From NCBI RefSeq assembly GCF_046233715.1, contig NZ_JBJNRJ010000009.1, positions 62,001-126,000 of the forward strand: DNA of 64,000 nucleotides, written 5' to 3'. Below, one piece after another: positions 1-7,580 of the stretch. Below the pieces are notes generated by a model that did no database searches, was not told where the DNA came from, and saw nothing but the letters and a program-made list of their open reading frames with translations. Position numbers and translations under genes: made by a program. This DNA comes from Trujillonella humicola. GTDB taxonomy: Bacteria; Actinomycetota; Actinomycetes; Mycobacteriales; Geodermatophilaceae. The first letter of the stretch is position 1. The number at the start of each line of letters is the position of its first letter.

Positions 1-1
1 G

Positions 2-493
2 CGGCTGCTCGATGCCCTGGATCCCTCGCCCGCCTACGCGATCACCGCGAGCTGGGCGATCGTCGGTTGGAACACCGCTTACGCCCGCTTCTACCCGGGC
101 GCTGCAGCCGCCGCGCCGGCCGACCGCAACCTGCTGTGGCTGGTCTTCACCGACCCGGCGGTCCGCGCCCTGCTCGGTGACTGGGAGACCGACAGCCGCC
201 GGTTCCTCACCCAGTTCCGCGCCGAGGCCGGCGCCCGGCTCAGCGATCCCGAGGTGCTCGCCCTGGTGGCCCGGCTGGAGGCGGCCAGCGAGCACTTCCG
301 TGCGGGCTGGGCCAGCCGGGACGTCGACCGGTTCAGCGCCGGCGAGCGGCGCTTCGAGCACCCGACCGTGGGCACGCTGCTGCTCGATCACCACCAGCTG
401 ACGCCTGCCGATGCCCCGGGTGTGCAGCTCGTCGTCTACACGGCCGCCCCGGGCAGCGAGACCGCCGATCGGCTGCGCCGGCTCCGCGAGTGA
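2..493 (+). CDS. Transcriptional regulator, MmyB-like ligand-binding domain (3' part)
   Basis: The reading frame is open from the window edge, so the start and the expected N-terminal helix-turn-helix lie outside. The 163 visible residues match the MmyB-type ligand-binding domain that follows an XRE-type HTH in many actinobacterial regulators. Seen are a WxxxxWN-like segment (residues 19-25, SWAIVGWN), RNLLWLVFTDP, a DWE motif, and the C-terminal RFEHPTVGTLLLDHHQL and VVYTAAPGS. In this family the domain binds a small hydrophobic ligand and controls a nearby gene, often a divergent dehydrogenase. No target gene is visible here. The PH-domain gene follows 24 bp downstream on the same strand. 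The family is clear; the ligand is unknown. Confidence 0.85.
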   Translation, partial: RLLDALDPSPAYAITASWAIVGWNTAYARFYPGAAAAAPADRNLLWLVFTDPAVRALLGDWETDSRRFLTQFRAEAGARLSDPEVLALVARLEAASEHFRAGWASRDVDRFSAGERRFEHPTVGTLLLDHHQLTPADAPGVQLVVYTAAPGSETADRLRRLRE

Positions 494-517
494 GCGCGTC
501 TGGGAGCATCGGGAAGC

Positions 518-901
518 GTGGCCGCCGCCCCCGTCCGTCTGCGCATGAGCCGCACCGCACTGGTGCCCGTCGTCGTGCTGCTGGTCTGCGTCCTGCCGCT
601 GGCTGCAGCTGCGGTGTGGACGCTGGTCTTCCTGCTCATCCCGCTGGTCGCGGCCGCGTGGGTGCTGCGGGTCGGTGTCGACATCGATGACGAGGCCGTG
701 ACCGCCCGATCGGTGGTCGGGGCGCGCCGGGTGCCGTGGCGGGAGGTGGCCGGCATCCGCGTCGACGACCGCGCCGGGCTGTGGCTGGTCACGACCCGCG
801 GCACCGAGGTCCGCCTGCCGGTGCTGCGGGCACGGGACCTGCCACGGCTGGCGGCGCTGTCCGGTGGCCGGATCGACGTCCCCGCCCCGCCTCGCGGCTG
901 A
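518..901 (+). CDS. PH-domain membrane protein (Cfp6/Rv3004-like)
   Basis: A 127-residue protein with two adjacent hydrophobic segments (about residues 12-32 and 33-50), then a short beta-rich bacterial PH-like domain containing a VGARRVPWREVAGI motif. This architecture matches the small membrane-anchored PH proteins of actinobacteria typified by M. tuberculosis Rv3004 (Cfp6), whose function is not established. The Mycobacterium gene also lies near gatB, which supports the assignment. The GTG at 518 is taken as start; an ATG at 545 is the alternative and would keep both hydrophobic segments. Neither start has a strong ribosome-binding site. Confidence 0.7.
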   Translation: MAAAPVRLRMSRTALVPVVVLLVCVLPLAAAAVWTLVFLLIPLVAAAWVLRVGVDIDDEAVTARSVVGARRVPWREVAGIRVDDRAGLWLVTTRGTEVRLPVLRARDLPRLAALSGGRIDVPAPPRG

Positions 902-1066
902 GCGGCTCTCCGCCAGGGGCCTGCTCATCGCGCCCCGGCCGCTCGATTCCGCCCCATCCGGCGAGCTGCTCGTCGGGAGCCGCTCAGCAGGGTGCACGTG
1001 GACGCCGGGGAGGCCGACACTCCTGCGGCTGCGTTCCCCGTGTATCCGCAGGCTCCGCCCGTCCAC

Positions 1067-1095
1067 CGTGCTGCTCACGTGCTGCTCACGTGCTG
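1067..1095. repeat. 11-bp tandem repeat, about 2.6 copies
   Basis: The unit cgtgctgctca occurs at 1067-1077 and 1078-1088, followed by a partial third copy. It lies just past the 3' end of the DUF222/HNH gene. No function is evident; replication slippage is the simplest explanation. Confidence 0.75.
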
Positions 1096-1105
1096 CGACT
1101 CCTTC

Positions 1106-3901
1106 TCAGAAGGGTGCGGGTGGGTCGCCGGGGCGGGCCGGTCGTCCGCAGACGGCGAGCCGGATGCGTTCGCGGCGTTGGGTGGGGGTGAGGCGGTACC
1201 AGGGGATGTCGTCGCGCAGCAGGTCGTCGCTGGACAGGTCGTCGCTGGCCGGGTCGGCGCCGGTGCCGGTGCCGGTGGGGGTGGGTTGGCTGCCGTCGTC
1301 GGTGCCGAAGCGGGGTGGGACGGTGGTGATGGTGGTGCCGCCGGGCAGGGTCCAGACCAGGCCGCCGTCGGAGCAGCCGCTCAGTTGCCAGCCCGGTGCT
1401 TGGTGGGACAGCCGGTGGTGGTGCTCGCAGAGGCTTTCCAGGTTGTGGTGGGCGGTGGGGCCCAGCGGGTGGGGAACGCGGTGGTCCAGGTCGCCGCGGC
1501 GGGCGCGGGCGCGGCAGCCGGGGAAGCGGCAGCGGCGGTCGCGTAGCCGGACGAACCGGTCCAGTGGGGCCGAGGGGCGGTAGCCGTCGGTGTCCGGTGG
1601 TGGGCTCAGCCCGGCGCCGTCGCGGGCTGCTGCGCGCAGCTCGATGCTGTCGGTGAGGGCCAGCAGGCAGCCGGTGAGGTTGTCCACGACGGCGATGCGG
1701 GGGCGTTGGGCCAGTGCGGTGTCGGTGAGCCGGCGCAGGTCCAGCAGCGCGGCCAGCGCCTGCCGGGCCCCGGCGGTCGCCGCCTGCCCGGCCGGGCCGG
1801 GCGGTGCGGCGCCGGCGGCGGCCAGCGCGGCGGAAGCCCGGGCACCCGCCGCGACCTCCGCCGCGGGAAGACCCGCCGCACCCTCGGCCGAGGTCGAGTC
1901 CGCCGGGGCCGGCGCCGGGGGCGCCGGGGTCGGGGGCGCCGGGGCCTGTTCTGCCGGGGTCGGCCCCGTGGGGGTCGGCTCTGTGGGGGTCGGCTCTGTG
2001 GGGGTCGGCTCTGTGGGGGCCGGCTCTGTGGGGGTCGGCTCTGCGGGGGCCGGCTCTGCGGGGGCCGGCTCCGTGGGGGTCAGGCCGGTCGAGGTCGGCT
2101 CGGCACGAGCGGGCAGGTCCTCGGCGCCGCGGACACGACCGGCTTCGGCGCCACCGCCGCCGGTGCCGCCGTCCTCGCCCTCGGCGTCACCGTCGCCGCC
2201 GGTGCCGTCGCCCTCGATGTCGCCGCCGCTACCGCCGCCTGCGCCCTCGGTGTCGCCGCCGCTGCCGCTGCTGTCGCCTCCGGCGGCGGAGTCCGGTCGG
2301 GCACCGGTGCCGGTGTCGTGCTCGTCCGAGCCGTCCCCGGCGCGGTCGTCTGCGCCCGGCGCGGCCTCACCCGCCTCGGCCGGCTCGGCCGGGTCAGTCG
2401 GATCGCCCGGATCAGCCGCCTCGGCCGGGTCGGCGGGGTCGGCCGGGTCGGCCGGGTCGGTCGGGTCGGCCGGCTGGGTCGGGTCGCTGGGAGTGGTCTG
2501 GGTCGTGGGGCGGGGCAGCAGGCCCAGGGTGTGGGCCAGCTCGCGGACCAGCGCCGCCGGCACCGTGTCTGTCTCCAGCTCACCGGGCTCATCGGCGTCG
2601 GGCCCGGTCCCGGTCAGCGTGTCCACCGAGGCCACCAGCGTGAGCAGCACCTGCACCGGAGAGCGGCCGGCGGCGTCGGGGCGCAGGATCAGATCGGCCA
2701 GGCAGTCGGCCATCCGCTCATCCAGGCTGCGCGGATCCGCCCGCCCCTCCGCGTCGACCGCGCACGCCCGGGCGTGGGCGCGCAGCACCTCCCAGCAGGC
2801 CCGCGCCACCGGCGCGGGCAGCCACGCCGACAACACCGCCATCCCGTCCTGCCCGGCCTGGCGGGTCACCTTCCGCTCCCGGATGGCCTGCTCCAGCCGG
2901 CGCAGCAACGCATCGGCGTCGATCCGGGCGATCGCCCGCCGGGTGCACTGGCGCAACTGAGTCACCGTCTGCCCCGGCGCCCGCGGCAACACCCGCGCCT
3001 CCACCGCCGCCTTCTTGCCCACCGCCACCGGCCGCAGCAACTCCACCAACGCCCGCGCCTGCGCCCAGGAGATGTCCCCGGCCTCCAACGCCGCCAGCGT
3101 GCCCGGCAACAGCTCCACCAGCTCCACCGCCTCGACCAGCAACTCCGCCGCGGCCGGCCCGGGCAACCGCAACCGCGCGCCCAGCTCATCGGCGGCCCAC
3201 TCACTCACCGCCGCCACCACCGCCGGCCGCGCCGCCCGCGACGCCGCCGACGCCGCCCCCACCTCCCCGGGCTGCCGGTCCCAGGCCGCCGGCCGGCACC
3301 GGGCGAACGCCGCCACCGCCCGCACCCGCGCCCCGGCCAACTGCGCCAACCCCTGCTCCAGATCCACCGCCACGTCCAGCCAGCCCGCCCCCTCCTCCAG
3401 CAACCGCACCCGCCCATCCACCGACGACACGCCAGCCGCAGACGGCACCACCGCGCCGGCCGGCGCACCGACCGCCGCACCGTCAGCAGGCGGCACCTCC
3501 ACCGCGGGGCCATCGGCGGACACCGCAGAAGACGCGATGCCATCGCCCGACGGGGCAGCGTGCGCGGTTCCTCCCGACAGCGCAGACGCTGACGCGGCCC
3601 CACCCGACGAGGTGGACGTGGAAGACGCGGTGGACGAGGTGGACGGCGGGGACGAAGCGGACGTGGAGGAGGCGGGCGATGAGGCGGACGGGGTCTCTGC
3701 CGCCGCCGACTCCGCCAGCGCGCGACCGACCGCGGCAACCAGCGCGCCGCTCCCGTGCGGGTGGAACGCCTCCAGGATCCACTGACCCGGTGGCCGGCGG
3801 ACCTCCCAGCGACTGTCCGCCAACCCCTCGACCAACTCGCCCACGGCAACCTCGACCGGCGACAGGACACCGTCACCGTCAACCGCCGACGCCTCGTACA
3901 C
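1106..3901 (-). CDS. DUF222 / HNH endonuclease-domain protein (13E12 repeat family)
   Basis: A 931-residue protein. An N-terminal DUF222 domain is interrupted by Ser/Thr/Ala-rich low-complexity sequence. A long acidic Pro/Ala/Asp/Gly/Thr-rich linker follows, with ADP and TEPTP-type repeats. It ends in an HNH nuclease module with CRFPGC, a DLDHRVP motif and HHNLESLCEHHH. Family members (13E12 repeat proteins of mycobacteria) are probable nucleases of unknown role, and several in M. tuberculosis are DNA-damage induced. The GTG at 3901 is chosen because it sits in the middle of a LexA-like operator and gives the usual N-terminus (VYEAS). An upstream in-frame ATG at 4021 would add 40 residues that do not look family-like. 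The linker is much longer than usual. Confidence 0.85.
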   Translation of the reverse strand: MYEASAVDGDGVLSPVEVAVGELVEGLADSRWEVRRPPGQWILEAFHPHGSGALVAAVGRALAESAAAETPSASSPASSTSASSPPSTSSTASSTSTSSGGAASASALSGGTAHAAPSGDGIASSAVSADGPAVEVPPADGAAVGAPAGAVVPSAAGVSSVDGRVRLLEEGAGWLDVAVDLEQGLAQLAGARVRAVAAFARCRPAAWDRQPGEVGAASAASRAARPAVVAAVSEWAADELGARLRLPGPAAAELLVEAVELVELLPGTLAALEAGDISWAQARALVELLRPVAVGKKAAVEARVLPRAPGQTVTQLRQCTRRAIARIDADALLRRLEQAIRERKVTRQAGQDGMAVLSAWLPAPVARACWEVLRAHARACAVDAEGRADPRSLDERMADCLADLILRPDAAGRSPVQVLLTLVASVDTLTGTGPDADEPGELETDTVPAALVRELAHTLGLLPRPTTQTTPSDPTQPADPTDPADPADPADPAEAADPGDPTDPAEPAEAGEAAPGADDRAGDGSDEHDTGTGARPDSAAGGDSSGSGGDTEGAGGGSGGDIEGDGTGGDGDAEGEDGGTGGGGAEAGRVRGAEDLPARAEPTSTGLTPTEPAPAEPAPAEPTPTEPAPTEPTPTEPTPTEPTPTGPTPAEQAPAPPTPAPPAPAPADSTSAEGAAGLPAAEVAAGARASAALAAAGAAPPGPAGQAATAGARQALAALLDLRRLTDTALAQRPRIAVVDNLTGCLLALTDSIELRAAARDGAGLSPPPDTDGYRPSAPLDRFVRLRDRRCRFPGCRARARRGDLDHRVPHPLGPTAHHNLESLCEHHHRLSHQAPGWQLSGCSDGGLVWTLPGGTTITTVPPRFGTDDGSQPTPTGTGTGADPASDDLSSDDLLRDDIPWYRLTPTQRRERIRLAVCGRPARPGDPPAPF
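1950..2090. repeat. 15-bp coding tandem repeat in the HNH gene
   Basis: Eight to nine near-perfect copies of a 15-bp unit (plus strand ggctctgtgggggtc with c/t variation) encode TEPTP/AEPAP pentapeptides on the minus strand. A second block of 9-bp repeats at about 2,410-2,478 encodes PAD/PTD triplets. Both lie in the linker between the DUF222 and HNH parts and could change linker length by slippage without a frameshift. Confidence 0.85.
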
Positions 3902-3909
3902 GTGTTCGA
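3894..3909. promoter_or_regulatory. LexA (SOS) box overlapping the DUF222/HNH start codon
   Basis: Minus strand TCGAACACGTGTACGA. It differs at one position from the mycobacterial-type SOS box TCGAAC-N4-GTTCGA. The GTG start codon (3901-3899) lies inside the operator. LexA bound here would cover the translation start and probably the transcription start. Genes of the 13E12 family are known members of the M. tuberculosis LexA regulon, so the match is biologically consistent. Confidence 0.75.
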
Positions 3910-4103
3910 TACTAGCGCCTCGACGGGCGCCTGACCAGCAAAGACGCTGTTGTGGATGAACCAGCTCCCTGTGGACGTCCACGCGCTCCCCGTCCGAGCC
4001 GACGGGCACGCTGGCCCTCATGGCACCCCCTCACGCCGCCCGACCACCCGACGACCGGTTCCCCGCGCCGTCGGCGTCGCCCCCGGCGGGCACGCAGCGC
4101 ACG

Positions 4104-4109
4104 TACTGT
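4104..4109 (+). promoter_or_regulatory. -10 hexamer, probable leaderless start of the lipoprotein gene
   Basis: TACTGT fits TAnnnT and ends 7 nt before the GTG start at 4117. There is no ribosome-binding site between them, so the transcript probably begins at the start codon. Confidence 0.5.
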
Positions 4110-4116
4110 CTGAGGC

Positions 4117-5265
4117 GTGAGGCGGGAGCGCGGACGACGGGCGTCCCGGCTGGCCGGCACGCTCCTCCTGGCAGCCGTGGTCGCCGGCTGCGGCAGCGAC
4201 GACAGCTACGAGCCGTCCGGCGATTGGCGGCCACTCCCCGAGGGCGCACCTCCCCAGGTGGCCCCGCCCACCGAGGGCCGGGTACCGCCGCCGCCCTCCG
4301 GACCTCCGTCGGGCCAGCCGGGCGAGGGCGCACAGGACCCGAACGTGGTGGCAACGGACCTGGACGTGCCCACCGGACTGGTCCTGCTCCCCGATGGCAC
4401 CGCCCTGGTGGCCGAGCGGGAGACGGGCCGGCTGCTGCAAGTCTTCCCCGACCGGTCGCCGGCCCGGGAGATCATGGTGGTCCCCGGCGTCGACACCGCA
4501 GGGGACGGCGGCCTGTTCGGGCTGGCGCTCTCCCCCACCTTCGACGAGGACGGTCTCGTCTACGCCTACCTGAGCACCGCCACGGACAACCGGGTGGTCC
4601 GCTTCCCGCTCAGCGGCGGTACTCCGAACGCCGTCCTCACCGGCATCCCGCGCGGCGAGGTGCACAACGGCGGCGCACTGCTGTTCGGCCTGGACGGCTC
4701 GCTGTACGTGGGAACCGGGGACACCGGTGACCCGGCGCTGGCACGGGATCCGGCGTCGCTGGCGGGAAAGGTGCTGCGCATCGACGTCTTCGGCCAGCCG
4801 ATCGGTGACAACCCCGTGCACGGCAGCGGTTTCAGCAACGTCACTGCGCTCTGCCTGGGCGGCGACGAATCGCTCTACGCCACCGACGACCCGGGACAAG
4901 GGCCCGACCTGCTCGGCGAGGTCGTCGAGGGCGGCAGCGCACCGGACGCGGTGCAGGACATCGACGGCGCTGCGGGCGGCCTGGCCGGGTGCGCCGTCGC
5001 CGGACCGACGATCCACCTCGGCGCGCTGGAGGGCCGGCGCATCTACTCCGTCACGCTCGACGGCGCCGGCGTCCCCGTGGCCGAGCCCGAGGAGTTGCTC
5101 CCCGACCAGTACGGCCGGCTGCGCACCGTCGTCCTGGAACCGCAGACCGGCGCCCTGTGGATCACGACGTCCAACCGCGACGGGCTGGGCCAGCCCGCCG
5201 AGGACGACGACAAGGTCCTGCGGATCCTGCCCCCGGGGGCGTCCGGGGAGGACAGCCCGCTGTGA
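4117..5265 (+). CDS. Glucose/sorbosone dehydrogenase-like lipoprotein
   Basis: A 382-residue secreted protein. An Arg-rich N-terminus and hydrophobic stretch lead to the lipobox AVVAGC, with lipidated Cys25. A Pro-rich spacer follows, then a beta-propeller of the PQQ-dependent glucose/sorbosone dehydrogenase (GSDH) type (LDVPTGLVLLPDGTALVAER, GLFGLALSPTF, GEVHNGGALLFGLDGSLYVGTGDTG, PGASGEDSPL at the end). Members oxidise aldose sugars with PQQ; substrate and cofactor cannot be read here. The GTG start fits both the signal peptide and the upstream -10. The stop codon coincides with the first three bases of the mini-element that follows. Confidence 0.8.
   Translation: MRRERGRRASRLAGTLLLAAVVAGCGSDDSYEPSGDWRPLPEGAPPQVAPPTEGRVPPPPSGPPSGQPGEGAQDPNVVATDLDVPTGLVLLPDGTALVAERETGRLLQVFPDRSPAREIMVVPGVDTAGDGGLFGLALSPTFDEDGLVYAYLSTATDNRVVRFPLSGGTPNAVLTGIPRGEVHNGGALLFGLDGSLYVGTGDTGDPALARDPASLAGKVLRIDVFGQPIGDNPVHGSGFSNVTALCLGGDESLYATDDPGQGPDLLGEVVEGGSAPDAVQDIDGAAGGLAGCAVAGPTIHLGALEGRRIYSVTLDGAGVPVAEPEELLPDQYGRLRTVVLEPQTGALWITTSNRDGLGQPAEDDDKVLRILPPGASGEDSPL
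5255..5262 (+). repeat. Target-site duplication, left copy
   Basis: GCCCGCTG lies immediately outside the left inverted repeat. The same 8 bases occur at 5700-5707 immediately outside the right repeat, as expected for a transposition footprint. Confidence 0.8.
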
Positions 5266-5298
5266 GTTCGGCAGCGGGGTGTGATCTGGGTGGGAAAA
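5263..5298 (+). repeat. Left terminal inverted repeat (36 bp)
   Basis: Perfect reverse complement of 5664-5699. Its first three bases are the TGA stop of the upstream gene. Confidence 0.9.
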
Positions 5299-5370
5299 AT
5301 CGCCATCTACTCCGCGGCCCAGGTCAGCGCGCCCGGCCGCTCTGCGTGGCACAGCGCGGTGACCTGAGGA

Positions 5371-5376
5371 TACGGT
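5371..5376 (+). promoter_or_regulatory. -10 hexamer of the passenger gene
   Basis: TACGGT fits TAnnnT and is 6 nt before the GTG start at 5383, consistent with a leaderless transcript. The promoter is inside the element, so it would travel with the gene. Confidence 0.45.
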
Positions 5377-5382
5377 CCGGCC

Positions 5383-5649
5383 GTGAGGTTCTGGCGACCG
5401 CTTGAGGAGACGCCAGCGTGGACGGCGAGCCGCGCGGCACAGGGGTTCTACCTGTTCTGCGTCGTCTTCTTGATCGCAGGCTTCGTCGCGTCGTTCACCG
5501 TCGGGGTGGAGTCCGCGTGGATACGGCCGTTCGCGGCCGTACTCACCGGCCTTGCCGCGCTCATGCTGGTGGCGCTGTTCGTTCGGTCGCTGCACGTTCG
5601 CCGCTACTACGACGAGGCCGGCGGCCACCACGGAGGACCCGAGGCGTAG
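5383..5649 (+). CDS. Small two-helix membrane protein carried by the mini-element
   Basis: 88 residues with two predicted transmembrane helices (about residues 20-41, GFYLFCVVFLIAGFVASFTVGV, and 46-66) joined by a short loop. It has a basic segment (HVRRYY) and a Gly/His-rich C-terminus. I recognise no family and assign no function. It is the sole gene between the terminal inverted repeats and has its own probable leaderless promoter. It may be a passenger, or a resident gene captured by the repeats. The clean reading frame with typical GC-rich codon use suggests it is translated. Confidence 0.6.
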   Translation: MRFWRPLEETPAWTASRAAQGFYLFCVVFLIAGFVASFTVGVESAWIRPFAAVLTGLAALMLVALFVRSLHVRRYYDEAGGHHGGPEA

Positions 5650-5663
5650 AAGCCTGTGACGGG

Positions 5664-5699
5664 TTTTCCCACCCAGATCACACCCCGCTGCCGAACTCA
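5664..5699 (-). repeat. Right terminal inverted repeat (36 bp)
   Basis: Perfect inverted copy of 5263-5298, followed directly by the right copy of the 8-bp duplication. Confidence 0.9.
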
Positions 5700-5707
5700 G
5701 CCCGCTG
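5700..5707 (+). repeat. Target-site duplication, right copy
   Basis: GCCCGCTG, followed by TGA at 5708-5710. This is probably the original stop codon of the lipoprotein gene before insertion. Confidence 0.8.
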
Positions 5708-5774
5708 TGACGTCGTCGGCCTCCCGGCCGACAGACGCGGTCCGGTGCCGTCCCCCCGGGCGGGCCGCACCGGA

Positions 5775-5794
5775 CCCGGCGAAGCCCTGCCGGG
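5775..5794 (-). terminator. Possible terminator downstream of gatB
   Basis: A CCCGGC/GCCGGG stem with an 8-nt loop lies 22 bp past the gatB stop, with no T-run. Weak candidate. Confidence 0.35.
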
Positions 5795-5816
5795 CCCACC
5801 ACCGGATCCGGCCGTG

Positions 5817-7328
5817 CTACCCGACGACGCGCTCCTCGAGCATGCGCCTGACCGTGGCCGCATCCGCCTTGCCGCGGGTGGCCTTCATGACCGCGCCGAC
5901 CAGCGCGCCGAGAGCCTGCACCTTGCCGCCGCGGACCTTCTCGACGACATCGGGAGCACCCGCGATCGCGGCCTCGACCGCCGCGACCAGCTCGTCGGAC
6001 TCGCCCATGACGGCCAGGCCGCGATCCGTCACCACCTGCCGCGGATCGCCCTCGCCGGCCAGCACGCCGTCGAGCGTCTGGCGCGCGAGCTGGTCGTTGA
6101 TCGTGCCCTCGCCGACCAGCGCGGTCAGCTCGGCCACCTGGGCCGGGGTGACCGCGAGCTCGCCGAGTTCCACGCCGGCGTCGTTAGCCCGCCGCGCGAG
6201 CTCGCCCAGCCACCACTTGCGGGCGTCGGCCGGGGACGCCCCGGCGGCCACCGTGTCGGTCACCAGGCCGAGCGCGCCGGCGTTGACCAGCCACGCCATC
6301 TCGGTGGGCGACAGCCCCCACTCCTCCTGCAGGCGGGCGCGGCGGGCGGCCGGCAGCTCGGGCAGGCCGGTGGCGAGCTTCTCCACCCACTCGGTGTCCG
6401 GCGCGAGCGGCACCAGGTCGGGTTCGGGGAAGTACCGGTAGTCGGTCGCCTCCTCCTTGCTCCGGCCCGGCGAGGTGCTGCCGGTGTCCTCGTGGAAGTG
6501 CCGGGTCTCCTGCAGCACCCGCCCGCCGGCGTCCAGGACGGCGGCCTGCCGGCGCATCTCGTAGCGCACGGCTCGCTCGACCGAGCGCAGCGAGTTCACG
6601 TTCTTGGTCTCGGTGCGGGTCCCCCACTCCAGGCTGCCGATCGGAGCCAGCGACGTGTTCACGTCGCAGCGGAGGCTCCCCTGCTCCATGCGGACGTCGG
6701 AGGCGCCCAGGGCCTGCACGATCTCCCGCAGCTCGGTCACGTAGGCGCGGGCGACCTCGGGGGCCTTGGCGCCGGCGCCCGGGATGGGCCGGGTGACGAT
6801 CTCCACCAGCGGGATGCCTGCACGGTTGAAGTCGACCAGCGAGTGGTCGGCCCCGTGGATCCGTCCCGTCGAGCCGCCGACGTGCAGGTTCTTGCCGGTG
6901 TCCTCCTCCAGGTGCACGCGCTCGATCTCGACCCGGTACGTCTGGCCGTCGACCTCGACGTCGAGGTGGCCGGCGGTGCACAGCGGCTCGTCGTACTGGC
7001 TGGTCTGGAAGCCCTTGGGGATGTCCGGGTAGAAGTAGTTCTTCCGGGCGAAGCGGGACCACCCGGCGATCCGGCAGCCCAGCGCCAGGCCGATCCGGAT
7101 CGTGTGCTCGACCGCGGCGGCGTTGGCGACCGGCAGCGAGCCGGGCAGCCCGAGGCAGACCGGGCAGGTCTGGGTGTTGGGCTCGGCACCGAAGGCGGTG
7201 GCGCAGCCGCAGAACATCTTCGAGGCGGTGCCCAGCTCGACGTGGGTCTCCAGGCCGATGACCGGCTCGTACCGGGTGAGCACCTCGTCGAAGTCGACGA
7301 GGCGGTCGCCGGTCTGGGTGGTGGTCAC
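5817..7328 (-). CDS. gatB: Asp-tRNA(Asn)/Glu-tRNA(Gln) amidotransferase subunit B
   Basis: 503 residues. GatB binds the misacylated tRNA and phosphorylates its Glu or Asp so that ammonia from GatA can amidate it. Seen are the family start YEPVIGLETHVELGT, the zinc-site cysteines CGC and CPVCLG, and the C-terminal YqeY-like tRNA-binding tail (LGALVGAVMKATRGKADAATVRRML). The GTG at 7328 gives VTTTQTGDRLVDF; upstream in-frame sequence is not GatB-like. The start overlaps the stop of the small upstream gene (GTGA). gatC, gatA and gatB are co-oriented and probably one operon, needed for Gln/Asn decoding where GlnRS or AsnRS is missing. Confidence 0.97.
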   Translation of the reverse strand: MTTTQTGDRLVDFDEVLTRYEPVIGLETHVELGTASKMFCGCATAFGAEPNTQTCPVCLGLPGSLPVANAAAVEHTIRIGLALGCRIAGWSRFARKNYFYPDIPKGFQTSQYDEPLCTAGHLDVEVDGQTYRVEIERVHLEEDTGKNLHVGGSTGRIHGADHSLVDFNRAGIPLVEIVTRPIPGAGAKAPEVARAYVTELREIVQALGASDVRMEQGSLRCDVNTSLAPIGSLEWGTRTETKNVNSLRSVERAVRYEMRRQAAVLDAGGRVLQETRHFHEDTGSTSPGRSKEEATDYRYFPEPDLVPLAPDTEWVEKLATGLPELPAARRARLQEEWGLSPTEMAWLVNAGALGLVTDTVAAGASPADARKWWLGELARRANDAGVELGELAVTPAQVAELTALVGEGTINDQLARQTLDGVLAGEGDPRQVVTDRGLAVMGESDELVAAVEAAIAGAPDVVEKVRGGKVQALGALVGAVMKATRGKADAATVRRMLEERVVG

Positions 7329-7504
7329 GGTGTCGTGTCCCCCTTCGGGAGGGACCGGCCGGTGATCCAGGCGCCGGCCCCGGTGAGCAGTCCGAGGACG
7401 ATGAAGACGGCGAAGACGACCTCGCCGGTGAGGATCCAGAGCACCGCTCCGGCGACGACGACGAATGCCGTCAACGCCCACGCGGCCTTCAGCGGCCCGT
7501 TCAC
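7325..7504 (-). CDS. Small two-helix membrane protein between gatA and gatB
   Basis: 59 residues, nearly all in two hydrophobic segments (AAWALTAFVVVAGAVLWIL and VVFAVFIVLGLLTGAGAWITG), ending GRSLPKGDTTP. The GTG at 7504 is preceded by a good GGAGG, which fixes the start. Its stop overlaps the gatB GTG by 4 bp, so the two are probably translationally coupled. Family unrecognised. In M. tuberculosis the corresponding place holds pfkA. It may simply be a small actinobacterial membrane protein; a role in amidotransferase function is not implied. Confidence 0.75.
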   Translation of the reverse strand: MNGPLKAAWALTAFVVVAGAVLWILTGEVVFAVFIVLGLLTGAGAWITGRSLPKGDTTP

Positions 7505-7580
7505 GAGCCCACCTCCCCGGCACCCGTCGGCCCCGCGCACGCGAGCGTCACCGTGGTCGGGCCCGAACCGGCCGGGGCGC

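Larger units (their letters stand above)
5263..5699. mobile_element. 437-bp mini-element with 36-bp terminal inverted repeats
   Basis: The two ends are perfect 36-bp inverted repeats (5263-5298 and 5664-5699, ends TGAGTTCGGCAG and CTGCCGAACTCA). An 8-bp direct repeat GCCCGCTG flanks them (5255-5262 and 5700-5707). There is no transposase; the only gene inside is the two-helix membrane protein at 5383-5649. This is the structure of a non-autonomous element, a MITE or mobile insertion cassette with a passenger. It entered at the stop codon of the upstream lipoprotein gene. The repeat begins with TGA, so the reading frame still stops at the same codon. An alternative is a pair of facing terminators, but the exact 8-bp duplication argues against that. 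Confidence 0.8.

Noticed and set aside
1950..2090. CRISPR array
   Set aside because: Units are 15 bp, contiguous and in-frame in a coding sequence, with no spacers.
992..3592. Long plus-strand frames opposite the DUF222/HNH gene
   Set aside because: They are Arg/Pro/Gly-rich mirror frames of a GC-rich repeat-containing gene and match no family.
5263..5699. The inverted repeats as a pair of facing transcription terminators
   Set aside because: Each arm alone does not form a hairpin, and the exact 8-bp direct repeat outside both ends is better explained by transposition.
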